A stretch of DNA of 64,000 nt from contig CM071589.1 in assembly GCA_036429605.1 (NCBI GenBank), positions 3,286,001 through 3,350,000 of the forward strand, given 5' to 3'. This document shows positions 50,021 through 59,933 of the stretch, one piece after another. This DNA is from Cladobotryum mycophilum. Taxonomy: Eukaryota > Ascomycota > Sordariomycetes > Hypocreales > Hypocreaceae. Positions within the stretch are counted from its first letter, which is position 1; every line of letters begins with the position of its first letter. The notes under the pieces were generated by a model. That model ran no database searches and was not told the origin of the DNA. It saw only the letters and a list, made by a program, of their open reading frames with translations. Made by a program: the position numbers and the translations under genes.

Positions 50021-51604
50021 TGTGAGACAGAAGCTGGAGAAGATGGGCGGTTACGCAGAGATTTGCAATGTGGAGAGAAGTGAGAATGGGATTGAGAGAC
50101 AGACGATCATTCAGATCAGCGGGAGAACTGATAACGTGTTCAAATCACGGGATTGGGTAGGTGAGGTGAGGAACTGCTAAGTATGTATGTGGTAATGTAA
50201 TGTATTACCTACGGGGAAAGTCAACAAGATGGAGAGCGAACCTAAGCGGATCCCGGTGGTAACCGCTGTCCATGCCTTCCAATTGTGAAAGAAGCCTGAG
50301 CAAAGCGTCCGCTCTTAGTACGTTTTCTTAGCAGTGGTTCAGGGCAGCTTCCCCGCAGCGTCTGGGCTCTTTGTTTAGGTGGGGTTCTTCTCCTTTTTGC
50401 CGCCCAAGCTGGCATGGCGGTATCGATATCAAAGGATATGGATTGGCTGGAAGTTTGTTATCGATGCACATGCCAATGTTGGGCGGCTACTTTTGGCTGC
50501 TGCTGCTGTTGCTACTGCTGGACTAAAACATCCATAGTCGAGACCTGACTGGCTGGCTGGCTGGCCGGCCTCTCGTTGTTGGCTGTACATATGTACAAGT
50601 ATGTTATGTATAGTAATCCATGCGCCATATCGTTCCACCGTACATCATAATAGGAATCCCATCACGGATGCCTGCCCCGCTGGCCTCAAGGAAGAATTGC
50701 GGAGAGAGAGTCTCAGAGAAAAGCTTCCGTCCATGCATGCTCCAGCTTGTTTGTCTAGGCATTTCATGACGGCAAGACCGGCAGATTGAGATTCGCAATC
50801 TAGCAGCGCCAAGCGTGGTCAGGGTTGCCGCCAACCTTGCCCAACACGGATAGTCCGCCGGGGATCGTAATTGCATACGGTCACATATAGCTCCATGCTC
50901 TTGCATATATGCAACTACGCATCACAACACCACAACACTTGCCCCTGACAGGAGTTGCAGAATACCACTTCAGACCAACGACCGGTGCGGTACATGTTTC
51001 AGTCATTTTGAAACGAATTGCCGCTTGGGGCCTCCATTGAGCATCCATTCACCCTCCATCCAGACTTTGGCAAGGGCTAATCGCTTCCTAGTTCAGCGGG
51101 AAGTGGGACTGCCAGGGGCAGTGGCGCATTATCTCCCCATTCTATACCCAGCCATTGGCATGATCTTGACAGTTCGTGTCAGGGAATCTGGAACAAGCGA
51201 GTTTTGAGGCTCCTCCACGGCCACATCCACGGCCAAAAGAGAAAAAGTATCCGACCCAGATGTGCTGCCACGCTAGACTGTTAACTGTTATAGGAAATAC
51301 GTACGCAATGGCACCATACAAGTATGCTAGATACAGTTTTCTTTTTGTGCGGAGGGGGCCCGTGTTTTGGTCAAACTCCCCCAACAAATATAAGTCTTCG
51401 GGCGGACCTGGGGCTTGAGAGAGAAACAAAAAAGCTAAAAGCAAGCCTCCTCGTCAAGGAGAGCCTGTCATCGGAGCGCGAGAGAAGAATAATATTAGTA
51501 TTAATATCTCAGGACTCTTGCCTGTTGGCTCTCCCTTCCTCTCGTTTTATTCTCCTTCTCCATCCTCATCATCTCCCCGTCTCTCACATTTTCTAGTCGC
51601 AATA
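50021..51604. promoter_or_regulatory. Divergent promoter region, amidase / secreted protein
   Basis: About 1.6 kb between start codons of genes read in opposite directions. No gene seen. Contains TACAAGTA octamers at 50594 and 51318, a (CTGCTG)n run near 50500, and GGCTGGCTGGCTGGC at about 50550. Confidence 0.45.
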
Positions 51605-52855
51605 ATGAACTGGAGAGTTCTTCTGGCCGGCCTGGCGGCCCAGGCCGTCGCTCAAACAACACAACACCATCATAGTCATCAATATGCACACGAAGAAGGT
51701 CACTACCGAGTAGCCAAGAGACAATTCCCGTCGCCCTCTCCTCCAGCTTTTATGCCCGAAGCCAAGTCCGCTACGATCCTCGCCAATGTTACTGACCCAA
51801 ACGTCACTCGAGATTCATGCGGCTCAGTCAAAATGGGCTTTCGAACTCTATGGAGCTGTCGTGATACGTCCCTGAGAATACCGGGAACCGATAAATATGG
51901 ATTCTTATTTGTCAACACCGTCGGCTGGACCGACGACTTTCTGGACGGGTCACCAATCATCCAAGAGGGAGGACCAGAGGGTGCCGGTTCCACGGGCTCC
52001 AACCCCATCTTGTTGATGAGGGGACCGCGGCCAACTCTTCCGGCCTTTTATCCCTTGGATGCCAGCCAGTGTGCTCCGTCCGGCAGATGCGATGATGGGG
52101 CCACTCGCTGGACAGGCTGGCCGGATTCGCCACCAATGATCACCGATACTGCGCCAGACGGAACTATTACTGCGTATACGTGGACTACAAACATACACAT
52201 GGAGAGCGCCTCATTCACAGTCCTAAACCCCCAAGGATCAACGACCCTTTATAAGATGACATACCTTCCAGACTTGGATCCGAATACGGTGCCAAACGTG
52301 ACGATAGTTGCCGTGGACTTTTGGAAGGATCATGAAATCGGCTATGGAACTTATGGCAACGTTGTCAAAGACGGCTACGCCTATCTGTACGGCCTCACGG
52401 ATCCCAAGGCAGTCGCTTTGGCTAGGGTTCCTGTCGACAGTGTCGAAAACAGACTCAAATATGAGTATTTTGTCAATGGCACGTGGACAAGCAAGATACC
52501 TGCCATCAACGATACCGCAGCTGTTGTCCCCAATGCGGGAACAGCTGGTCAAGGAACCTATTACTACGACGACAAGCACCAGTCGTACGTCTGGATCGGC
52601 CAGCCTTATTTTGCCATCTGGGCAGACTTTTTTATCACCACGGCACCAAGCCCCGAGGGCCCCTGGATCCAGCCCTATAAGCTCTGGTCGGGCGTTAATG
52701 GGGATGGTGCCTTGCCCGCTTATAGTTTACAAGCTCACCCTCATTTCCTCCGGCCTACAGATGACGGCATCTATGTGACGTGGACACAGTTCTTCAAAGA
52801 AACCACGTACTCTGCAGTATACATTACGCCACTTGCGTACATCTCATTTGTCTAG
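51605..52855 (+). CDS. Secreted protein, probable beta-propeller (DUF4185-like)
   Basis: Single exon, 416 aa, start MNWRVLLAGLAAQAVAQ, a clear signal peptide with cleavage likely after AQ, followed by a His-rich stretch and a basic KR site that could be a Kex2 cut. The body contains repeated aromatic strand motifs (YGFLFVNTVGWTDDFL, GYAYLYGLTDPKAVALARV, YVWIGQPYFAIWADFFIT) and several N-glycosylation sequons. This pattern resembles fungal secreted proteins with a five-bladed propeller, DUF4185 type. The ATG at 51605 is preferred over an in-frame upstream start at 51518 because of the signal peptide. Enzymatic activity unknown. Confidence 0.85.
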   Translation: MNWRVLLAGLAAQAVAQTTQHHHSHQYAHEEGHYRVAKRQFPSPSPPAFMPEAKSATILANVTDPNVTRDSCGSVKMGFRTLWSCRDTSLRIPGTDKYGFLFVNTVGWTDDFLDGSPIIQEGGPEGAGSTGSNPILLMRGPRPTLPAFYPLDASQCAPSGRCDDGATRWTGWPDSPPMITDTAPDGTITAYTWTTNIHMESASFTVLNPQGSTTLYKMTYLPDLDPNTVPNVTIVAVDFWKDHEIGYGTYGNVVKDGYAYLYGLTDPKAVALARVPVDSVENRLKYEYFVNGTWTSKIPAINDTAAVVPNAGTAGQGTYYYDDKHQSYVWIGQPYFAIWADFFITTAPSPEGPWIQPYKLWSGVNGDGALPAYSLQAHPHFLRPTDDGIYVTWTQFFKETTYSAVYITPLAYISFV

Positions 52856-54065
52856 AGTTGGCACGGATAGATTTGGTTGATGTGATTGGAACTGAGGTGG
52901 AGATACCCCCCAAAAGACGAAGGAAGCTCTGGCGTTGCAACGTGAGGTTGGGAAGCAGCGCAAGGGGCACGACACGACGCAAGGGCACAAGAAAAAATTT
53001 TCGTTTCTGTTTTACTTTTTATGGAATCAAACTTGTGGGAACCGGGATAGACTTATTACTACAGCATAGACGACTGACAAGGCTCTATTCACGAGATAAA
53101 CAAACCACTGGGTGGTGAAAAAGGCGAAAGGGTAAACTAATACAGGTACCTCTAATAAAAAGTGATGAGATTTATTCTGTCAAAACAAACAGGAAAGCTT
53201 AAGCTGGGCTGGGGCTTGTCTCTTTGTCATGTGTCTTGTTGTCGTGTGTGCGGCCCTTGATGAATGTGGCAATAAAGCGCCATCGAAATGTGTTAGTGTG
53301 GTATTAGTCTTGACGGGCTCGGTTCCAAGGTTACCTACCTAACTTAGTACTTGGTCAGGCATGTGTACCTGAATATGAATGTTAGGCGGTGAAGCTTGAG
53401 AAGTGTGGTGAAATAAATCCATGGGTGGTGGATCGTGGATGGGTTTCCAGGGCTGTGATACCTCGGCGGGGGAGGGGAGAGGGGAGAGGGGGGTGACAGC
53501 TGTTTGCTGTAGGTAGTAAAAACTCGCATGCTGCATGCATCGCACAAAGCTGCTTGTGATGGAAACCTAAAGTGGTCGAACTTGAACAACAACAATCTGG
53601 AGCACAGTTGTCAGTCAATCAGTCCACATTGCAGACAATTCATTATGCATTTTCCCCAGGGATCCATGGATCTCTTGACACCCGTGCAGATATCATAGGA
53701 TAGCCCTGGAGGTATGGATGAATTGCTCTCCAGCGGCAATGCGAGTGTGATTCACTGAGGTTAGCAGGTTAGGTTGGCCCGTACAGGTGGTTGGCCTTAT
53801 CGTTCCAGCACCCGTAGCGGCCAATAGTACAATCTTGGGCAAGCCTCCCCGCGTCCACAGCGCTATGGACGGAACCCAACCTACCCATTCAGCAGTCTCC
53901 ACTCCTTGTGAAAGTCTCGATCATTAATATTGTATCGTCATCTAAAGCTGGCAACCCAAAACTGTGAAGACTTTTTTTTCTCTTTTCCTTCTCTTCTCCC
54001 TCCCCCTCTTCCCCCCCTCTTCTCTATTCACAAACAACAAACCAAGGATTCTTTCCCAAGAAACC
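52856..54065. other. Intergenic region
   Basis: 3' flank of the secreted-protein gene and promoter of the DUF1776 gene. No supported gene. A strongly CT-rich tract lies at 53969-54035, directly before the start codon at 54066, typical of fungal 5' leaders. Confidence 0.5.
53969..54035 (+). promoter_or_regulatory. CT-rich tract upstream of the DUF1776 gene
   Basis: A pyrimidine stretch of T, TC and C runs ending about 30 bp before the start codon. CT tracts of this kind mark transcription start regions of well-expressed fungal genes. The functional claim is inference. Confidence 0.5.
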
Positions 54066-55724
54066 ATGGCGACTGACACTTCCCAGCAGGTTCTGGACAC
54101 GGTAAGAATATTCACATCCAGGAGAGGAGATGCCGTCTTTAACGTTGCACGTGTCTAACTTTTTCTGCCCCTCCAACCCTCCAGTTCGCCAACATCTCGA
54201 CCCATCTTCGTAAGTATACGGATCATGCGGCCGAGTTCGTCGATAAAAATGTCGACCGAGCTGCTGGCGTTGTCCGCGAGACGCTGTCGACGGCACAATG
54301 GATCCCCGATACCTTGAGACCCGTGCCGCCGCCCAAGCCCGAGGTCATCGTGGTGCCCTTGTCCAAGTTTCAGCAGGTGTCGGACTGGATTGGCAACCAC
54401 AAGATCCTGACCGGTCTTGTCATCGTTGCCTGCGGTACCGTCGCCTACAAGGGCTACCAGAACAACAAGTCGATGCGCAAGATAAGGAGGGCAAAGAGGG
54501 CGAGGAATGGCGGACGGACAGAAGTGGTCGTCATTGCTGGTTCCCCTCGTCTGCCGCTGACCAAATCCCTGGCTTTGGATATGGAGCGGCGGGGTTTCAT
54601 CGTCTTCATCGTGTGCAACGCCACCGAGGATGAGACCATGGTTCAAACCTTTGCCCGCCCAGACATTCTGCCTCTCACCATTGACACGACAAATGTAAGT
54701 TTAATGCCTCGATTTGCAAAAAATGTCTGAAAATATTGACTCGAAAATGTAGCCTCCCACCGCCGGCGCTGCCATCGAGCGATTCGCCCACTTCCTTCAG
54801 TCACCCAAGGCTCCAGGTCCTCAGATGAAGCCCAACCAGCTTGTTCTCAAGTCTGTCTTCCTCATCCCCAGTCTTCACTACCAAACTTCTCCCATAGCAA
54901 CTATTCCACCTTCAAGCTTTGCCGATCTCTTCAACACTCACCTCTTGCAACCAATTCTCACAATCCAATCATTCTTGCCATTGCTCACATCCCGACTCAA
55001 CCCCATCGGCGAGAAATGGGTTCCTCCCAAGGTCCTGGTATTCACACCATCCATCATCTCATCCATCAACCCTCCTTTCCACGCACCGGAATCAACCGTC
55101 TGCTCTGCTCTTTCAGCTTTTACCGACGTTTTGACTGCTGAACTTCGACCTCTCGACATCCCCGTCCACCATATGCAGCTCGGCACCTTTGACTTCTCTG
55201 GCTTCGTCCCAGTCCGAACATCAAGCCCCCACCAAGGCTTGGTTTCCGCTGGCAATCCCGAGGACACCCTGGTCTGGCCTGATGATGCCAGACACGTCTA
55301 CGGCCGCAACTTTGTTGCCCAGACCAGCTCTGCCATCTCTGGAGCTCGCGTTCGTGGTCTGCGGGGCAGCTCCCTCCGCCACCTCCACAACACCGTATTC
55401 GATGTTCTTGACGACTCCATCAAGGCTGATACCGTCCGTGTCGGTCTCGGCGCCAGCCTCTACGGCTTCGTTGGCCGCTGGGCTCCACGTAACATGGTCT
55501 CGTGGCTAATGGGCATCCGCAAGGTCGATGAGCTCTCCACCTGGAAGACTAGCAACTACGAAGGCTCCTCTGACGATGAGGGAAGCGATGATGGTGAGGA
55601 GGCTGGCGAGGAAGTCGGAGAGTCTCGTGAGTTCATCGCCGTGCCCTCGGATCACAGCGTATGGCACACGGAGGCTGACAAGGACGCTTGGGCACAGCCA
55701 CGTGTGGAAGCACCGGAACCTTGA
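54066..55724 (+). CDS. DUF1776 family protein (SDR-like, membrane)
   Basis: Three exons, join(54066..54101, 54185..54694, 54753..55724), give 505 aa. The start is MATDTSQQVLDT. A membrane segment (ILTGLVIVACGTVAYKGY) lies at about residues 90-108, followed by a basic cluster. Next comes a Rossmann-like start, VVVIAGSPRLPLTKSLALD, with family resemblance to short-chain dehydrogenases but without the usual TGxxxGIG. DUF1776 is a fungal family of unknown activity. The C-terminal 60 residues are acidic (SSDDEGSDDGEEAGEE). All introns have GTAAG donors. The first exon is only 36 nt. Confidence 0.88.
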
Positions 55725-56145
55725 TATCTCCACCACCTTGATATCTCGATTCAAAAAAAAAACTATATATGGGACCCCGCCAGGACAGGAACCTGGTGTA
55801 TGGACATAACCCCTCTCCCTCCCCCTCCCCCACATCCAACGAGGGGGAAACGCATCAAAGACGGACCACTCCACATTTCCTTACAGTACATAGACGATTT
55901 CACGACTCATTGAATATGATGGCTGTCATGCTGATGAACATATTAACATCGTATCATGGTTTTCTTTTTGGTGTTGGGATTTTTTTTAGGCTCAGAAATT
56001 CCAAACTCGGATTCTTTCATGTGCAAATACACCTATTGCTTAACCCGTGATTCCAATGCCGTAGAAATATCATAAAAACGTTGAAGACTTGTAATAAACA
56101 AACCCTTCCCATGAATTCCCCCAACTCTTCCCCCATAAAGACACA
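55725..56145. other. Convergent intergenic region
   Basis: 3' flanks of the DUF1776 gene and yth1. No gene or element seen. Confidence 0.5.
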
Positions 56146-56989
56146 TCAATGTCCTCCTCTCCCTCGATATCTTCCACCCCTACCACCTCCGCCTCGCCAT
56201 CTACCTCCACCCCCTCTGTTATGTCTCCCGCCATGCCGCCCGCCATCATCCCTATCTCTGCCCATATCCCTAAATCTGTCCCCGTCGTCATCCCTCTGCT
56301 GCTGCTGGTGCTGCCCGCCGCCCATCCTCCCGCCCTCGTCATCAAGCTTCTCCACCGCGCTCTTAGCCACGGGTTTCTCCAGGTCCTTGGACCACTTCGC
56401 GTGCGCGCCCGTCCTGCACTCGGGCCCGTCGGGGCAGAAGCCCGCCAGGTAAAAGGGGCACAGTTTCCGCCGGACATGTTTCTTGGAGCACAGGGGGCCT
56501 AGGGGGCAGAATCCCATGTCGTAGTGCGGGCAGGGCGGCAGGCGGGAGAGGGGGTCGACGTGCAGGTACAGGCACTCCTCTCCGTTGGAGCAGTAGCCGT
56601 TTCTCATGAAGAAATTGCATTCTGGCATTTTACGTAGGTTGTACTCGTGCAGGAACTCGCAGTGCTCGCCTTTCTTGCACAGGCCTCGAAGCCAATGCTT
56701 GCACACGAGGGAGTTCAACCCCCGTGGGCTGCTGTTGCTGCTGCTGATGGTGCGTCGTCGTCGTCGTCGCCGCCGCCCCCGTCGAGGACCGCCCGTCCGA
56801 AACATGCCGCTCCGTGCATCGCGTGCCGTTGGGGCAGTTACCCGTCTGAAAGGCCTTGCATATGGGGCGGTCGGGCGAGAGGCCGACCTGGTATGTTTTG
56901 CGGAGGAAGGACGAGAAGTGGAAGTGGTAGGGCTGCGAGGCGTGGTTGAGGATGGAGGACACAGGACCGTCGATTGAGGTGGTGGCCAT
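56146..56989 (-). CDS. yth1: mRNA 3'-end-processing factor Yth1 (CPSF30), apparent frameshift
   Basis: Zinc-finger subunit of the cleavage and polyadenylation factor, which binds the poly(A) signal. Start at 56989 (MATTSIDGPVSSILNHASQP). Five CCCH fingers: CKAFQTGNCPNGTRCTERH, then CKHWLRGLCKKGEHCEFLH, CNFFMRNGYCSNGEECLYLH, CPHYDMGFCPLGPLCSKKH and CPFYLAGFCPDGPECRTGAH. The C-terminus is a DR/GGRGG-rich tail. Between fingers 1 and 2 the frame changes inside a Thr/His/Gln-rich linker, at or near the five-C run at 56719-56723 (plus strand). No GT donor suits an intron. An extra or missing base is the simplest explanation. About 280 aa. Yth1 is expected to be essential, so an assembly indel is likelier than a dead gene. 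Confidence 0.9.
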
Positions 56990-57535
56990 TGTGAGCGTCG
57001 AGGAGGGGGGTGGGGGACCCGCTGTGCCCGTAAAGGAAATGTAGAACGTTTATTTATCAATGTGTAGAATTTGTTTAGGTTTCAAACTTTTTGCGCGTGA
57101 AGAATTGATATAGCGGGCGCTCTGGGAGAGAGTGGACGTAAATTATACGTGTTGGTCGAGGTTGAAGTTTGTCCAACGCTTGTTTCGCGAAAAGACGAGG
57201 CTTGAAAGCTCCAGAAGCTTCAGCCACAGGAACGCTCTTACAAGGCTGATATGTCAGCCACACTTCATTCGCCTCCATCGTCTCTCTTCATTCATTAATG
57301 CACAATGGACAGTATATTATGTTATAGATATATACAGCTCGAACAGACTTCCCGACTTGATCTAATACCACATACCCTTTACTTCTCCAACGAGAAACCC
57401 CTAAACACCAATTACGCCAAAAGTGCTGGTCCCAAAATTCAAGTTCAAGTCTGGATGCTCTGCATGTCATGATCGATCCATTTGGCTTTCCACCACCCTC
57501 CATCGCGAATAAGATAAAATAAATAAATAAAATCT
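56990..57535. other. Intergenic region upstream of yth1
   Basis: Promoter side of yth1 and 3' side of the methyltransferase gene. No gene or repeat seen. Confidence 0.5.
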
Positions 57536-58910
57536 TCAAGATCCCGTCGATTGTCCATAAAACTGTGACACATACTCTCCTTCCTTTTTCTGCGCATAAC
57601 AAACGCAGCAGTTGATATATCTGTGGACGGTGTTATCTTCGAGACTCTTTCTTGCCGCTGCAACCATAGCCAGCCGCTCTGCTTCAGTCATGTTCAAAGC
57701 CGCCAGCGGCTTAGCTGCCATAGCACCAAGAGATTCGTATACAGTTGCTTTCATGAATACGCCAATAGCCCGTAGGTACTTATCGCGAGGCCATGCAGAG
57801 ATTGGAACCTTCTTGGTGATGCAATGGATATTTGTAAACCCAGCCCGTTCCAGAATAATTTCAAGATCACCATTAGTTAGGTGACGGAACCCATATAAAC
57901 GCATAGCGCTTTTTGATACTTCGGTAAACACTTTAAGGGGATCGTCGTCTTTCATTGTACCATCATCGCAACGTATTTCGGGGATGAGTTCGTGAAATTC
58001 GACCCAGCCCCCATTCTTAACATGCCTACTCAGTGCGTATCAGCCATTTGCTCACAACGTGTACAACACGGGATTTGGAAGGTAACTAACGGATAGATTT
58101 TCGTCAACAGACTGTCCAAGTTTCTCAAAACACCGGCCATCTGTCGGAAATGAACCAAATCGTAGTCTGAGCCATGGAGCCATTCGGGCTCTTCACAGTC
58201 TTCAATAAACATTCGGACATTAATCGGTACCCATGAAGGTTGGATCGGTGATAAATCGGTGCCAATGACGCTGGCACTCGGGTACTGGTCAGCCACTGGG
58301 TCGGTCAGCCATGCGACGGGGATGGTAAAAGGCAAGGAGTGACAATACCATCTATAGCCCAAACCCCTGTTTTCAGTTCGTCAGCATGATGAAGGCTCCG
58401 GGTAAGCCGGCTGTTACCGGCACTTTACTATAAACTCACCAGTTCCCGTTCCAATGTCGATGATTTTCTGCGGGTAATCGCCAATGTTGGAATAAAACAG
58501 ATGCCCTCCCTAAGACAATATTTCAGCACTGAAATGCTTTCATGTATCCCATCGCCCAGTAGACAGCCACAGATGCCAGCGATCCAACGTACCATCAGCT
58601 GTAGAAACATGGCATGAACCGTCTCCTCCCTGTGCATCTCAACCTCATCGTTTGGTAGTGGATAGATGCCTCGCCTAAAGCCATGATATCGACGGCCATG
58701 AGCCAGCTCATCCTCGTACACACTGGGCGGAACCGAGGTGGATTGGCCAGAAGCAGTCTCCCAGCGCCCGCTCGCATAATCCTCATCGCCAGCATCTAAC
58801 AGATCAATATCCTCAGTCCCGCCGTCATCATAGCCTTCTGTCGGGGTCGTAATACTCGTCGCATCCGTAACGCTCGCCAGGGAGAAGGTGGTGTCGTCGT
58901 CGTCATACAT
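57536..58910 (-). CDS. LaeA-like SAM-dependent methyltransferase
   Basis: Five exons, complement(57536..58025, 58091..58295, 58349..58366, 58440..58509, 58593..58910), add up to 366 aa. The third exon is only 18 nt, and both its splice sites are needed to write GTGTGVWAIDVADQYPSA, the nucleotide-binding loop of the family (motif I), so the model is well constrained. A further family phrase is GTDLSPIQPSWVPINVR. The N-terminal 95 residues are acidic and disordered (MYDDDDTTFSLASVTDATSI). LaeA-type enzymes regulate secondary metabolism and development in fungi, but many homologues (LlmX) have unknown roles, so orthology to LaeA itself is not claimed. No biosynthetic cluster is adjacent. Confidence 0.92.
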
Positions 58911-59400
58911 GTTGCCCTTTGCAGAGTGTCGTGTAGATAAGGGTTGGATAAGTCTTCTTCTTCATTCCGGATCCGTGACCCCTTTGCCTTAGGAGATGGT
59001 CAGCACCAAAGTGGAACCTCTGCCGCGCCACCGACGATGTTTGGTTCGTTTATTCAACGGCGTCGTGCCAAACCCCGAGCCAACGAGCATGTTCTGAGCC
59101 ACGGAAGGACAAGAGGGTGTCGGTGGTCAGTGAAAGCAAAAAGAAGGAAGAGTTAGGCAGAAGAATAATAAAAGGAGAATCGGGGGTCATATGGCAGTGT
59201 GACTTTATGACAACGAAAATCGACGCTTAGCTGCCGGGGCATGGAGCGTCATAAACCGTAGGTAGGCACTTGTATCAGATACAACAGCCAGCCAGCGCCG
59301 TAAAGGGATTCATCATGAATCTGTATGGTTCAACCTCGCTAAGTAGTTCGGTGTGTGCGCTGCTAACGTGAACCTTCTTGCCGCGCTAGATGATAGAGTT

Positions 59401-59460
59401 GGTTTCCCTTGGTTTCCCTTGGTGTCCCTTGGTGTCCCTTGGTCTCCCTTGGTCTCCGTC
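59401..59460. repeat. Decamer tandem repeat, six copies
   Basis: Six 10-bp units of the form GGTNTCCCTT. The fourth base changes in pairs, T T G G C C, and the sixth unit diverges at its 3' end. Minisatellite in noncoding DNA. Confidence 0.95.
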
Positions 59461-59901
59461 CGTGGGAAGCGGAAGCTTTGATGTGAAGAGAGAGGCACAG
59501 AGGCCAAAAAAAAAACAGGGGCGGTAGACCGGGGAATAAGCCATGGGGTATCAACGAACGACGGTTGAAAGTGCTGCGAGGGCTTGTCGGGCTAGTCCTC
59601 TATTCCTCTAGCTGCGCGAGCCGTTCGCAACTCGGCTGGGCCTCATTTTCGACGTCGCTTCCAATGTCTTGATGAGCCCACCATCCTTTGAATCAAACGG
59701 AGCGTTTAGCTCTGGTCATGCTAATGCGCGAGGCGTAGGATGTGAGCTCTCGAAAGTACAGAGTACGCTGTTGATTTGAGAGTGGCAGAGTGGCGTGTTC
59801 ATTCGGTCACTTCTCCTCGCCTCGCCTCTCCTCTCCTCACTTCCTTTCTTTCCTTTTTCTTCCTTCTTCTTCATGTCCAGGCCCAGGCAACCAGGGTACC
59901 A

Positions 59902-59933
59902 GGATGGATGGATGGATGGATGGATGGATGGAT
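59902..59933. repeat. (GATG)n tetranucleotide repeat
   Basis: About eight tandem GATG units. Intergenic. Confidence 0.95.

Noticed and set aside
59401..59460. Possible CRISPR-like array
   Set aside because: Units are contiguous 10-mers with no spacers; a minisatellite in a eukaryotic genome.
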